A stretch of 64,000 nt of DNA from Asterochloris sp. CNOR1 (Eukaryota; Chlorophyta; Trebouxiophyceae; Trebouxiales; Trebouxiaceae). The notes beneath the pieces were generated by a model. It worked only from the letters and a program-made list of their open reading frames with translations, did no database searches and was not told where the DNA came from. Location: NCBI GenBank assembly GCA_963969365.1, contig OZ017750.1, positions 3,224,001 through 3,288,000 on the forward strand, read 5' to 3'. The position numbers and the translations under genes are program-made. Shown here in pieces: positions 9,703 to 23,000 of this stretch (position 1 is its first letter; each line of letters opens with the position of its first letter).

Positions 9703-11964
9703 CTTGTGCGCCCTGCAAGCACACCATGCAGTCAGCGATGTGCAATCTACAGCCTGAGTGTTTCCCCGAGGTTGTTCACCTTACAAAGCTTCAACGAACC
9801 CTCGCCAAGGCTGAGAGCTCGTTCCCAACAGGCGTTAGTGCGTGAGGGTTTCCGCCAGGGTTTTAGTTGCTGAAAATCATGACATGCAAGCGACGCTTCA
9901 GGAAAAGAGCCCTGTGCAGGTCTGCAAGGATGCTGCTGCCGGTCCAGGCCGCATACTGCAGGCCTGCCTGAGATCCCGAAAGCAAAACTTCATGTCTCGG
10001 AGCTTGACGGGGCAGGCTGCCAGGCCCAGCTGGAGGGGGTGAGCTATCCTCTGCAGAATGCATCCATATGCAGTTGCCATGTCAGCATTCTCATCAGTAC
10101 CAATCTGCTGCATCCAGCCACAGGAGAAGAACACACTCGTGTTCATACATCTCAGCAGCAGCAGCAGCACCAGCCCCAGTGCGACCTGCTGAAACCTGCC
10201 TGATTGCTGTGCTCATCCCCACGTGTCGCTTTCAGCACTGCCTGTCTGCCTGCAGGAGGCGCTAGGCTACAGGCACATCATGCTCGCCATTGCAGACAGC
10301 AAGAAATACTCGACAGACGCTAGCAAGCAGGTAGCCTGCCTCCTCTAATCAGGCTGAGCAGGGCTGCTAGCTGGCGAGTGTCGCTGCTCGACATGTTGTC
10401 CTGTTGACGGGTTGAGCATGCCAGGCGTGGAGGGCAGAGAGCTGGGACGCTCAGGATGGCGTGGGACAGGAAGTTTTGCAACAGACTTGCCAGTATTCAA
10501 CTGCAACTCTCGTTCGCCTTGTCAGACCGGGTGCGACACAGCTTGCTCAAGTGGGAGGCACTGCGGCAGTGCATGCAGCACGGTGCCGCCCTGGAACCCA
10601 CATCGGCATCGACCAGCCTGACAATGCGCCGGTGCTGCATGTATGACTGCACCATGGCATCGCTGCTCAGCACAGATTCCAGCAGGTTCAGCTGGCTCCA
10701 CCTTTGCATCGTTTCGCATCGCCAGGACCACAATGGCTGCCATGTCTGGCTGCATGGCCTGCTCATGTGTCCCATGACAAGCCCCTTGCAAGAGACTGGG
10801 TCCGCCATTGGCCTCCTGTCATGCTCCATGCTGACTTCACATCGCCCCTGCAGCTTTACCGTCCTTGGGTCACAAGCTGCTACAAAGTGCAGCAAGGAGT
10901 GCAGACTGCTCCAAGCCCAGAGAAAGCAGACTCGGTTGCAGTGGGGGTTGCTGTGCCTGCTGCAGTCCGTGGCAGGTGCAGTGCCATCCTGGCTGCAGTT
11001 GCCTACAGACTGCAAAAAAGAGGTTCGCCATGTTGCTCACAGCAGAGACTGAGCCATGAGCCCTGTATCAGTCTGTGTCCTGAACTACATGGTAACATGC
11101 ACGGCAGGTGCAGCCTTGTGCCAACAGAATCTGCAGTGCTGAATGCTGCAAACTACAGCATGGGCTGCAAACTGCTGCACCCTGCAGCATGCAGCGCACT
11201 GACTCAAGAGCACAGCTGCAGGCCAGGCTGTGTGCTGGACCACGTGCAGACGTGCAGGCATGCAGAGCAGGTGCAACCTTGCGGCATGTCCAGTGGACCA
11301 AGATCAAAGTTTGAGGGTAACAGAAAGACCAATCAGTCAGTCGAACACTGACCTCAGGGCAATGTTATGGGGCTGGGCATTGGGTGAGTCCCTGATCAAG
11401 ACCTCGCCCACTGTTCTTTGCAGTTCCTTCACACGTGTCAGCCCTCATGTGAGCCACTTTCTTCACACGGTTGCCCCAATACTGTTTCCCCAGTTACTGG
11501 CCCCCTTGACACGGGGAGTCTGTGTGCTTTGCTCATCACTAGGGTGGCAGTCAGACCACGACCCTCTGACTTAAATTCCTGTGGAGCGTCAGCCCTGGTG
11601 GCAGGATGCCCCCCTGGGCAGTCACAGACCTTGGCTGCCCATATGCACGGGTGGAGCAGTGGTCAATGTCTCAAGACCAGTGTGTCGGGCTCGGGCACTG
11701 GGTGGATACATACCAGAACTGGAACTAGAACTACATAACCTTGGATTGCACTAAGGCCTTCAGGTCGAGCTTGTCCACAGTGTCCCCAGCTGGCATGCAA
11801 CTGGCAAGAGAGGCTACTTTGTATGGAGCAGACCTTGCACATGTTCATGGGCCTGTTGTGTTCAACTCAGTCATGCATTGCTGTGTGATGAAGATGCAAC
11901 ATGTCTGAGCAGGACATGCTGATACTCAAGAGCGGGGCATGGGGTTAACAGATGCAACTGTGGC
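9703..11964. other. Region with isolated candidate exons, no gene model
   Basis: Three coding-like blocks could not be joined. On plus, 10256-10330 (EALGYRHIMLAIADSKKYST...) is flanked by CTGCAG and GTAGCC and is a phase 0-0 exon of 25 codons. On minus, about 9950-10115 reads NADMATAYGCILQRIAHPLQ and a following Cys-containing stretch. On minus, about 10500-10690 reads LNLLESVLSSDAMVQSYMQH and ends at a TGA. The remainder is GC-rich sequence with scattered short duplications. They may belong to two overlapping or nested genes. Confidence 0.3.
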
Positions 11965-12008
11965 CTACACAAGCCAGCGCAACTGTGGCCTACACAAGCC
12001 AGCGCAAC
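11948..12008. repeat. 25-bp tandem duplication at a stop codon
   Basis: GCAACTGTGGCCTACACAAG plus CCAGC occurs twice in a row, with a third partial GCAACTTAGG. The repeat lies at the 3' end of the secreted-protein gene on the minus strand, where CTACAC contains its TAG stop. Slippage here could change the last few residues. Confidence 0.85.
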
Positions 12009-13102
12009 TTAGGCATGTAGCTTTTCCTGGTGAGCTGCACAGCTGGGTTTGCATGGGAACAGACAGCGGTGCTGGTCGCTGGAACAGGCGGCTTGGCATG
12101 GCGCACGCAGTGGCCCTGCAGGAAAGGCAGCTTGACAGAGTGGTACAGTTCGCTGCAGGGCCAAACCCGGAAGTGGTATTTTTAGAGAGAAAGAGACAAG
12201 CCTTGACAGGGGTGGTGCGAGGGGGCGACGAGGGGGCGTACTGCACGACCACCTCAGTACAGCCTTTATCAGCGGAGCAGAAGGTCTTTGCAGCATCCAC
12301 ATCGCTTGCGCATGCAGCTCCAGTGATGAAGTCAACAGGCTGTTGACCGGGGAGCTCCTCCCACTGCTGTTGCCCGAGGCATGACTCCTCTGGACCGCAG
12401 TCAGCAGCGCTCAAGCAGTCTTCGAGATACCTTTTTAACACCAGCCTCTGATCAGCACACACGACAGTGTGGCTGACAATGTCGACCGGCACCGGGTTTC
12501 GAGCGTTGGGGAACACAGTGCTTTTGAGAGAGAAGCTGGCATTCGCCCCGCAGGCCCCAGAGGCATCTGTGATCTGCAGGGACCAGATAGTGCGTCTGGC
12601 ATGCAACTACATGTCGGCTGACAATGTAAACTTTGGTCAAGGCTTGCCTGCAATGCAGGAATTGTCTGGGTCAGGTTGTCCTCGGACCAGTGCCAGCCAG
12701 TGCTGGCTGCGGCCATGGCCAGGTTCCAGGGCCCTCCTCCCAGATTTTTGATAAATTGACCTCCCCAGTCGAAGTTCTCTCCATCCCAGAGCAAAATTGG
12801 TTGGGAGCCACAGGCCTCAGCATTGCTGATGTTGAGTAGAACATTGCGGTACAGAGGTCTCCACACATTGGCTGGCATGTTGATGGTGTACTTCCCGGCT
12901 GCATCTGTTGCAACTGAGACTGACCAGCTTGGGGCTGTGGCTTCAGGCGGTGCAGTGGCTAGTACAGAGAGCATCGTGTTGGCGCCTGCCAAGGGCCTTG
13001 CCTTGCAGAAGACTGTCCCCTGCACCCTGGAATCAGGGACTGTGCCAGCTGCAGTTGGCCAATTGCCAGGAGGACAATTGGCATGAGGGCGAAAGCCCTC
13101 AT
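11965..13102 (-). CDS. Secreted Cys-rich protein, unknown family
   Basis: The last exon (11965-12573, 203 codons with stop) is rich in Cys and small residues (SADKGCTEVVVQYAPSSPP, NCTTLSSCLSC). It joins in phase 0 to an upstream exon ending at 12648 (WHWSEDNLTQTIPALQ). The 74-nt intron between them has a GC donor (CAG|GCAAGC) and CTGCAG acceptor. The upstream exon contains GKYTINMPANVWRPLYRNVL, which resembles a beta-sandwich regulatory domain, and several N-glycosylation sites. A strong signal peptide (MRAFALMPIVLLAIGQLQLA) starts at ATG 13100-13102, just after a CTGCAG acceptor. However, it lies in a different frame from the mature region that follows. Either a tiny indel or error is present near 13060, or the true first exon is elsewhere. 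The protein is probably extracellular. I do not recognise the family. Confidence 0.5.
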
Positions 13103-14032
13103 GACTCTGTCCTGCAGACAACAGAATGCAATCGCGGCAATGCGTGATGTAACTGACACACCTGGCGTTACCTGAAGAGCTCCGAGGCTTACCTTGGAGG
13201 GGAGATGCATTGGATGCAGTCAAACCCCCAGAAGTGTGCTCAGGAAGTGTGCGTCATCCGTTTAAGGTATTCTTCGTCTTCTTGTGACACTGCCCTTTGA
13301 AAACCTTTTTTTGGGCTTGACTGGGCGCACGGGGAAACGGGTTTAATGCAGGCATGCTTCTCAGACAGGGCTATCAATGCTGTCACCCCAACCACATTAC
13401 TGCTGCCAATCCTGTGTACCACCTCAAGTGATGGTGATCCCTGGCAGGTTTAAGGCCAGCAGGGACTCTGCACAGCTGTCAGCAAAATATGTGACTGCTG
13501 AATGTGTTCTTCAACTTCGCCTCACCCTTTGGACGTGCAGAGAGGCAGCACAGCAGCACTGGGGTTGATGCTGCAGCGAGGCTGGTCTGCACTCAGCTCA
13601 CCTGTGCCCTGACATGAGATCACCACCAGTCTACAAGAGCTGGCTCAAGAGAACCTCTCTGTCCTGCTTTGTGTATCCTGCTATCAGGAGCTACAGACCT
13701 TGCAGACCACCTGGCGCTGTCTGACAGGTGGATGCCCTCAGCTGCTGGCTGCCTGAGGTAGTCATCTATGCGCTGTCAAGGGCAGGCAGAGGAATGCTGA
13801 GACTCTGCCGGCATCATGTGTACATCTTGTACACAACATGATTGCTTCCTTCAAAGTGGAAATCGTCATCAGAAAGGATGTCAGGCAACACAGCATCAGG
13901 GACTAAATCTGCTGGAAGGGCGCCGACAGTAAGTCTTGCTCAGCGCAACTCAGGGAACTTTGAAACGGGGCTTGTGTTGTGTTGAAAGGCTAGTACCTAG
14001 GCAAAGCTTGCCAGAGCGACTGCCTGCGCCGC
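13103..14032. other. Intergenic, no gene seen
   Basis: This stretch lies between the 5' end of the secreted-protein gene and the 3' end of the NT-C2/DIL gene, both on minus. It should contain the promoter and 5' UTR of the first and the 3' UTR of the second. A 5'-UTR exon ending in TCTTCAG|GTAACG near 13170 is possible. No coding signal stands out. Confidence 0.5.
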
Positions 14033-17000
14033 CTATCGGGCGCTGGACCAGAGCTCTTTGAGCAGTGTGTAGCGATGGGTGCCGTCCCCTTTCTTCTCGT
14101 GGTCATACATCTCAGCCAAAGCCTCCAACTCGTCATCTGACTCGTCGTCCATCTCCAGGCTGACAGGCTCAATCAGCCCATCAGCCAGCAGGCTGGATTC
14201 TGAGGGAGGCTCATACCCAGCCTCCAACCTCGCGAGCGCATTTGGGGACTCCCCACTGGGCAGCGGCTCATTCTGCAGCTGCTCCAGAAGACCTGCAGGG
14301 CAGCAATGGCGCAGCCAATGAGAGGGTGGCTGCATGGGAGCTGGGCAGGTACCTGACATGGCAGGCAATTTGAGGGGCCTGTTGCCTCAAGTGGCCCGCA
14401 CACAGCAACAGCGGAGCAGGCACTGAGTTGTTGGAGTGCCAGCTGCCAAGGGAATGCCGCCATCAAGCCTGCGGGTGGAGAGGACGGCTTTGTCAGCCAT
14501 GAATAGGCATGACATATGTGCAGCTGTTACAGGAGGTTTAATGAAGCCCGCAGGCAGCCTGATATGCAGCTGCCGCAAGGGGTCTGTGCAGAAGCAGCAG
14601 GCAAGTCAGCCCCAGGTTGCTAGACGCAGGACTGCCGCTCTCAGATTGTACTGCCACACACCATGTGCCAGAATGCAGCCCAGGTGCTGGGGCAGCAGCA
14701 GAGGAGCCAGTGCCGTCCCCAATATTTTGCTGGAGCCAGTGCCAGCCCCAGCTTCTGGCTGGAGGAACCAGTGCCAGAGGAGCCAGTGCCAGTCCCAGCT
14801 TCTGGCTGCAGCTGCCCGCCTTTGTGCTGGAGCTGCCCAAGCTGTTGTTGGAGCTCTCTCAAAGGGCTCACCCTTGGGCAACGGGTCTGCAGCAAAGTCG
14901 TCCGGCTGGAAGCGCTCCAGTATCTGGCAGATTCTGTGCAAGGACAGGCCCGGGACGACCTCAGACCGGATGGCGCGGTCTGTGAGCACCTCCTTTGGCA
15001 TCATCAGCAGGTCGGCTGTTGCCCGCAGCTTGGGGAAGTAAGTGTACCTGTGGGCGAAATAAACCTAAGGCCTTGGAGCGGCAGCAACCTGGGCCTCGAA
15101 GCTGAAATGACGCAAGTCGGCAAGGTGCCCCACCAGTTTCAAGACAGTGCAGGTTCAAAGGGCGCCTAGAGCACTGCTTTGACGCTGTTGGCAAGGCGCC
15201 AGTGCCAAAACAGTGCAGGTTCGAAGGGCGCCTCGAGCCGTGCAGGCTGACAAGATTGTGACAGTTGACGCACTGGCTATCTTCAAGGGGATCAGCGGGG
15301 CATCCTGCCAAGCTCAGGACTGGCTGCGCTGCTAACAACCTTAAGGGGCCCAGCGGGTGTGTCAACAAGCTCGGGACTTGATCAGGGCCACTCAGCAGCC
15401 CAGCACCCTCTGGAAAAACAAGTACTGGCTCACGCACTCATAGCTGCCAATTGATCAGCACTTGGTATGGGACAGGCTGCACCAGACCTTGGCCTGGCAT
15501 GGAGAGGAGCATCTCACCGCACCACAGGCCCTGTGCAGCACAGGCATACAACAGGTATGCTGGGGCCAGCACCACCCTTTACAACCCTCTCAACTGCCCT
15601 CAATCCAGAAGGACACGCAGCATCACACGTCAGCAAAGCACCATCTAGTGCTCCAATCAAAGCATCTGGTGTGCCAAGCTCACCCCTCCACAGCACCCTT
15701 GGCCTCCTTGATGCCCACATCATGGGCCCAATTGGTCCAGCGTGACACAGCCATCTTCAGGTTGACGCCGATGCCAAAGCTGAGTCCCCCCCGGGGGAAG
15801 GGCATCAGCTTCTGATCCAACGGAGGGTCAGCCAGGTTTCCCAGGCGCTGGTCAAACTGGTGGTGGTTCCAGTCCCCGCTGAAGGTCTGGCGCACGGCGC
15901 GAGAAATCTCAGGGTCGTCCCCTGCAGGCACACAGCGGTGGGGTGGTTGGCAAAAGGCTGTCCTTAGGTTAGGTCATTGGCACATGAGACTGCAATCCCC
16001 CAGCCCCCAAATCGGTCTCTGCAGGAATGCCTGGCTGGGTGGCCTCACACTGTAATTACCCAGCCACCTGTATCCTGTTTGTACGAGAGTGTCCAGCGAG
16101 TGACGGTAACACACCAAGCGTACTGGTAGCCCAGACAACTGCAAGGGCCAGCGCAGACCTGGTCCACCTCAGCATGAGGGGTGCATGTCGAGTGCGGGTT
16201 GCTCAGCAGCAGCGCGCAGGCGCCGTCCAGCATCCAACTCTGCGCATGCAGGCATTGTCTGATGATGCAGCCTGAAGGGGCATGATACAGACTTGACAAA
16301 GTGCTCACCTTGCACCAGTTTCTGGAAGAGAGTGATGTCCAGCCGCCGCAGGATGGCTGTCAACACCTTCTGCTTCAGCAGGGTCATGTGACCAGCCGTG
16401 GCAGACTGGCTGGCAGGCACCAGCGTCCGATGCACCAGCTGCAGGGGGAAGAGGGAGCTCACACCAGAGCAGGTGCAGCCATTGTGGCCGAAGGGCACAG
16501 GCAGCTGCTGTCCCTCGGTGCAGAAGCCTGGGGCAGAAGCCTGAGGGCCATCAAAGGCTGGCTGAGGGCACAAGCAGCTGCTGTCCCTCGGTGCAGAAGC
16601 CTGGGGGCCATCAGGGGCTGGCTGAGGGCACAGGCAGCTGCCATCTCCAAGTGCAGAAGCAGCAGGTGCTGCCTGACTACCAGCCTGTGAGCCGTTAGTG
16701 GCGCAGTGCTGGCAGGCTGCGCCGTCAAGGCAGACAGGGTTGGGACTGGAAGCAAGGGCTCATGCATAAACTGCACAGCCAGGTGGAGGAACAGCAAGCT
16801 CTGGACTGAGGTTCTGCAGGACAATCAGCCTCATCACCCTCTTGCAGGGCAAAGCGTCAAGGACTGCTCGCTAAGCACAGGGGCCTCTCCCGCATAGCAG
16901 TAGCTCCCAAGCCTGGCTGTGCAGGAACCACACGCTGCACTGTTCAATGAGCACAGCTACATGCAGCAGAGAGCATACAAAACAGAGCTTTCCACCTGCA

Positions 17001-20000
17001 GGGCGTCCAGCCACCTGCGGATGGCATCCTCGTGAGCAGAGGCTTTGTGTAGCGCCAAATGAGAATGGGTGGTGTGCGAGAGCATGTGGGGGTCGTTGGT
17101 GATGCTGTCGATGAGGCAGCGCGCCCAGAGGTGCCTGAAGATGCTCTCAAATATGTAGCTCTCTAGCTCACGCAGAGGGGGCACCAGAACCTGCAACATA
17201 GCATGCACGTGGCTCAGACAGGGGCATGGCACACCATGCAGCATCTACACAGAAATGCTCAGTCACATGGCATCAGGACCAACACCTCAGCCCAGAGCCC
17301 ACTGGTATGTGCCCATTCCCCGCTGAAGGCATGTGAACGTCAAGTCCAGAGCATAGCAGCAAGAAGCCACACCAAGGCAGCACCACTGCCTGCAGCATGG
17401 TGGGAACACATCTCAGACACTGAAGCGCATGCCTCCCCCTAGCGTCCACAAAGCACCAAGGGAGGGCCAGCAGCACCTGCCCAGCCTCCGCATGCAGCGA
17501 AGACAGGACATCAGGCCCCCGCGGGCAAGAGCTTAAGATCGCACATCCTCTGGTCAGCAAGACAAGGCACTGGCACCTGCGCCCCAAGGCAGCTGTCATG
17601 AGCACCTGCAAGCACAGCAGAGGCGACACGGGCAGGTGCACAAGCAGCCCAAGCACTGGCGCTGTGCTGCAGACAGACCCCCAGTACCTGAGGGGCAGGG
17701 CACAGAGCACACCTTGTACCACATAGTAACTGAGGGCATCTCAACATGCGACACCAGGCAGAGCATGACAGGACATGCCACAGCTGTGCGGCAAACCACA
17801 GGCAGCTGGCTAAGGCCCCTGCATGCACAGCACCACCTTGACACAGCAAGCTAACACAACACACCACAGGCGTTCGAGTGGTAGATTGGCCACCGCCCAG
17901 CAGGTGCTGCTGTGCGTTACCTGCATGACCCAGCCAAACTCGTCACCGGTGGCCTCCGCATCGTTTCCGCCCTCGTCGCCCATGCCTCCCCCGTGGCACA
18001 TTGCCCACAGCATCCAGCGCAGCTGGATGCAGTTGGACCACCAGTAGGCCATGCCCACCACATCGCTGCAGCCATCTGCAGCTGCCTCAATGGCCCTGCA
18101 GGGGATGCACAGGGCAGTTTGAGAGGGAAGGTGCCCACCACTTTGTTGCAGCCCATCTGCTGCTGCAAAAGTGGAGCTGCCGAGTAGCATAGAAAGGTTG
18201 ACATTTTCTGCAACCGTAAATCACCATGATTGCAGCTCTTTGCACCACTGCACTGATACTGCAGCCTGCAAGAGGCCAGGCATGTGACACAGGCTGCAGC
18301 TTGCAGCACACACGCCTTCCACATGGGTGCAGCTTGAAAACCCTGGGCGAAATCTTAGGCACAACTATAAAGCAGCTTGTACAAGGTCTTGACCCTCAGC
18401 AAGCACAGTTTGAAAATTTCGGCACATAGATACACTAACCTGACTGCACGCAGGCCAAAGGCAATGCCCTCATCAGGCCCAAGGCTGATGGTGGTCCGCG
18501 CAAGCCGCCGTGCAGGAGCGTGCACACTGTGGGCCTTGACTCGGCGCGCATTTCCCTTGCCACTCCGCACCAAGTACACCGAGGCCTGCAGGCATACGGC
18601 ACCAGTTGGTGAGGCGGCAAGCTGCCCGCAGGTAGAAGCAGCAGGGCAGGCATCCCCGACCCCCCTTCTCCACGTCTGGAAACGCATCCCCGTCAGGCTT
18701 GTGCCAGGCAAGCCTGGAACCAAAGTTCATGCAAGGGGAGACAAGGCACCACCTTCTTCCCACAGCAAGCCCGTCATGGGAGCAGCCTGCCAAGCATGCC
18801 AGTGTCACGTGCCCACAGCAGCCATGCTCCTGAGCACCACAACAACAAAGGCAGGTGCAGCCAGTGCCACTCAGAGCAGCAGTGGCATTGAGCACCAGGA
18901 AGTCACACAGTCCCATGAGACCTGGCACAGCGCACCTCCAGAGCAGCAGCTGTCCTGAGCTCCTTGATCATTGCCTCCACCTGCCCCACCCCCGTCCCAG
19001 GCGGCAGCAGTGCCAGCAGCTCCTGGGCAGCGTACTGCTCGCCAGCTGCAGCAGGGAGAGGGTCCTCTGTCTTAAGCGGCAGCCAAATGCCCACATCTAC
19101 TGATTTCTATATTCAGAGCAGCTGTGTCTGATTGTGCAAACGAACATCAGGTCGGGGACATCAGGCACAACAAGCAGGCAGGAGTACTTTGGCAGCAACA
19201 TGAGGCGCACCTGCATCAGCCGTAGGGCTGCCTGCTGCTGGCTGCTGCCTCTGCTGATGCTGCGCAGAGCGGGAGCTGGAAGGGGACCCACTGGACCCGT
19301 GCTCGTCACTTGAGAATGCCGCCCCAGCACTGTCAGCAAAAGCAGAAGTGACGGGCCGCACCTCCCTAGCCTCCTTGGCTGCAGCATGGAGGACCACTGG
19401 TCACACACAGAGGTGCATAAATGCATGTCCAGCTGCCAGCTCCAGTGTCAAGCTTCCACAAAGCAGTGAAAGGCAATCAATGGCCCATAAAAAAGGCACC
19501 ATCTGGCCATGATCGCCAACACACACACATAGCGCCCGTCCACCTGCATGCACTGCCAGCCTCATTGGCCAGTGCACGCCTGCAGCAACACGAGACACAA
19601 CGCAGTGCCTCACGTGCTGCAGCAGCAGCAGGGGCTGCCTGGACAACCCCTGCAGCCACAGGACTGGGTGTACCAGGAGCAATCCTGACAGAGGCTGCCT
19701 CTGCCGCTGGGGCCACATCTCTGTCCTTCGGCTTGGACACGGGAGCTGCCGCAGGCTGCTGGGGTTGTGCCTGCTTCAGATCGCCATTTGACAGGCCCTT
19801 GCGGACCCACTTCTTGTGAGTGGGGCTGTCGCTGTCCTCCCTGCGAGGCAGAGCAGCTGCGCCTCAGGAGCTGGTGGAAAGCTTTGGCCAGAGCTGCAGA
19901 AGACACCCTTCTATACCCTGAGGCAAGTGATTGACACACTGGCAAGACATCTGCATGGGAACATATGCTAGACTCTGTGCAATGGTCAATCATGTGCCAC

Positions 20001-23000
20001 AAGAGCATGCCAGGCTGACAAGACATCTACACTGCTGACTTCCATCCATCAACCCCTGTCTGGCAGTGGGAAGGGCAGGGCCGCTGCGCTTGACTTCTGC
20101 TCGCAGGGGGCACAGGCATGTCCCCGTACTGCACGCCAGGCTGAAAGTCAGCACAGGGTGGAAAGGCCTCAGCCGTCCCGCACAATGCCTAACGGGCAGC
20201 AACACATGGTGCGTGAGCCCGCACAGAGCCTCGCCTATAAGCCTATGTGCAGCTGTATGTGTGCCCCGAGACTGGGTGGAGAATCCGACATACCTAGCGG
20301 AAATCCCATTCACAGCAGCAGGCGGTTTAGCAGCCTGAGCCGCCGGCTTCTGCTGCTGGGTGGCCCAGGGGCTGAAGGACATGTCCTCAGCTGCGGGCCG
20401 CGCAGGCGTGCCTGCACTGGGCCCCAGTGCATCAGCCAAATCGTCCCCCAGATAGAAGTCGCCTGGCTTGGGCTTGCTGGGCTCCTCCTTCTTCTGCTGC
20501 AACTTGCGCTGTTTGGGGGGCACCGCCCCAGGCGCCTTGTTGGGGCTGGCCGTGGGGGCAGCAGCGGTGGCAGCTGTGGCCGCGGCGGCAGCTGCCACGC
20601 CTGATTCGGCCAGGCGCGCTGACCCCGGCAGCCCTGCTCCCTTGGGAGCGCCCTCAGCCTGCACCGCCGCTGCAGCGGGGGCAGCAGGCTGCGTCTGCTG
20701 GGTCTCTGCTGGCGCCTGGCCCCTGCGCTCGCTGGCCAGGGTGCGAGGGCTGCCCCTGGCGGCCAGCCGCTCCCTGCCAAAGCTGGAGGCGGAGTCTGAA
20801 CCCTCGTCAGAGTCATCCATGAAGATGCTTTCTCCCTTGGGTCCCGCCTGCCCAGGCGCGCCTCTGCCAGACACCTTCTGGGCCGCCAGCCTCGCTGCGG
20901 GCGAGTCTGGCAGCGCGTAACTCTTCACCTGCTGCTGCCCACTGACTGCTGGCTTCGCCTCCTGCTCCGTCGCGCTGCGGCGCTGGAAGAAGCTGTCAGG
21001 CAGGGGCCTTGCCCCAGCTGTGGGACTGGGGCCAGGGGACACCCTGGCCAGCCCAGAGGCAGACCCTGGAGCCTGTGCTCCAAATGCTGACTGCGGCGGC
21101 CGCACGTCCTTCTGTCCCATGGGGCTGCCGCCAGGTGCCGCTGGGGCCGGCACCGGGTCCTTCAGCAGCGGCTGGGAGCTGACTGCAAAGACAGAGGTCG
21201 GCGGCCTGACCTCCCAGGGTTTTTCGTCCCCGGCAGGCGCCTGCCTGCCCCTGGCAGCCGGCCCTGCTGGCCCAACTGGCCCAGCCGCCCCAGTCACAAA
21301 TGGGGAGGGCACTGCCCGCGCGTCCTTCTCCTGAGGGCTGCCAAAGGCTGAGTTGGCGTCATCCTCCCCATTGGCACCAAAAGCAGATGGTGGCGCCCTC
21401 ACATCCTTTGGTCTGGACGCCGCAAACACAGAGCGTGGTAGGCTGACTGCCTGTGTGTCCCTCTCCTCAGCCGCCGCAAACACCGACCTCGGCGGGCTGA
21501 TGGCACGGCGGGCCTTGTCTGGCTGCTGGCAGCCGGCAGGCTGAGCCACTGCCTGGCGCTTGGCATTGGCCTGCATGAAAGGGTTCTGACCCACGCTGCT
21601 GCTGCCAGAGCCCGCTGAAGTTCGAGCCAAGCCTGCCTGGGGCACCTCCTCACTGTCGCTGGTGGTGCGGCGGCGCATGAAGGCAGAGGGGGCCTCTGCA
21701 CGGCCCTGCTGCTGCATCTGCCTGCATTCAGGATGAGCCAGGATCACTTGTTGCCGCCACATGCCGGCATCGGATGATGGCAGCAGACAAAGATAGAGAG
21801 TGGCTCTGCAGGGCTCTGCTGTGAGGCTCTGCTGGGGCCGCGCTGCATTGCCTTCACGCAGGGACAGGCTGTTTGTAGCTGCCACATATCAGCGACAAGA
21901 GATGGCAGCGCATAGAGGTTGATGGGGCTCTGCTGCTGTGGACGTTTTCTGTCTGCCTGCACAGGGTGGGCTGTTCGCTGCCACATGCCAGTGGCACGAC
22001 ACAGCAGCGCATGCAGAGTGAGAAGGCTCCACTGGCCACTGCTGTTGTGGCTTTGCTGCGTCTGCGTGGGCACAGCATAGGTGCAAGATTTGTTAATACC
22101 CGCAACTAACGGGGTCCACATATCAGCAGGTGAGGGAAACTGAATGGGCCGCCTTGTACTGCTGCCACATTCAGGGTTGTGCAGGTGAACATCAGAATGG
22201 CACAGGTCCTCAGTGCGTCCTCAGGCAGAGCTGCACAAGCACGTCAGCATGCCAAATGTCCAGCACTGCGCCATCGTCAATGTATGGCCGGCTTGGCATG
22301 CAGCATGGCCACCAAGAGCACCCTTTTCTCCCAGGCGCCTGCCATGCCACTGGCAGACAGTTCCTGGCCGAGAACTAGCTGAGCTAGCATGTGTCTGGCA
22401 GCAACAGCCAGCTGGCCTGTAGCAAACGAATCTCTCATGCGCAGAGGCAGCAAGCCCCTGATTTACTTATACACCCCAGCTGATGCCTTGCGTGGCACTG
22501 GCTCCTTCTGCTCTGATGCAGCCCCATGGCAACTGCAAGTGGCCTCCTGGAGCCTGCCCCACAACGGGCCTGATCCACAAACACACCCCATCCCAGTGTA
22601 TCACCTGCCACTGGCAGACAGCTCCTTCTCCTCCATGTCTGCAACCGCTCGGGCCAGCAGATCGTCCTCGTCACTCTCCGACGAGCTGCCGGAGGGCTTG
22701 GTCTCCATGGGCGCAGCCTGCTGCACCCGCCCAGCTCCAGCCGCCTGTGTAGGGCCGTTGGGCAGCCCCGCCACCCTCTGGGGTGAGGGCGGCTGCACAG
22801 GCCGCAGGGGCTGGGGTGGCTGTCGCCCTGGAGGCGGCGGTGCGTCCATAGGTGAGGGCACATTTGTAGGGCGTCCCCGGCCCCCTGCCTGCTGCTGCTG
22901 CTGCTGTAGGGGCTGCTGGCGCGGGGCCGGCTGCTGCTGCTCTGGGTGCTGCGCGTAGGGTGAGCGCGGCAAGACAGGCACGGCCGGTGCAGCGCTGGTG

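Noticed and set aside
13300-13330. Possible selenocysteine insertion element for the in-frame TGA at 9499
   Set aside because: It lies upstream rather than in the 3' UTR of that gene, and I could not draw a convincing SECIS hairpin in the 3' flank by eye.
15205-15240. tRNA-like GGTTCGAAGGG box
   Set aside because: No acceptor stem, D-arm or anticodon arm can be drawn. The motif is one unit of a 70-bp intronic repeat.
20294-21721. Long plus-strand open frames antisense to the NT-C2/DIL linker exon
   Set aside because: They arise from GC-rich codon structure of the real minus-strand exon; they lack splice support and a plausible protein.
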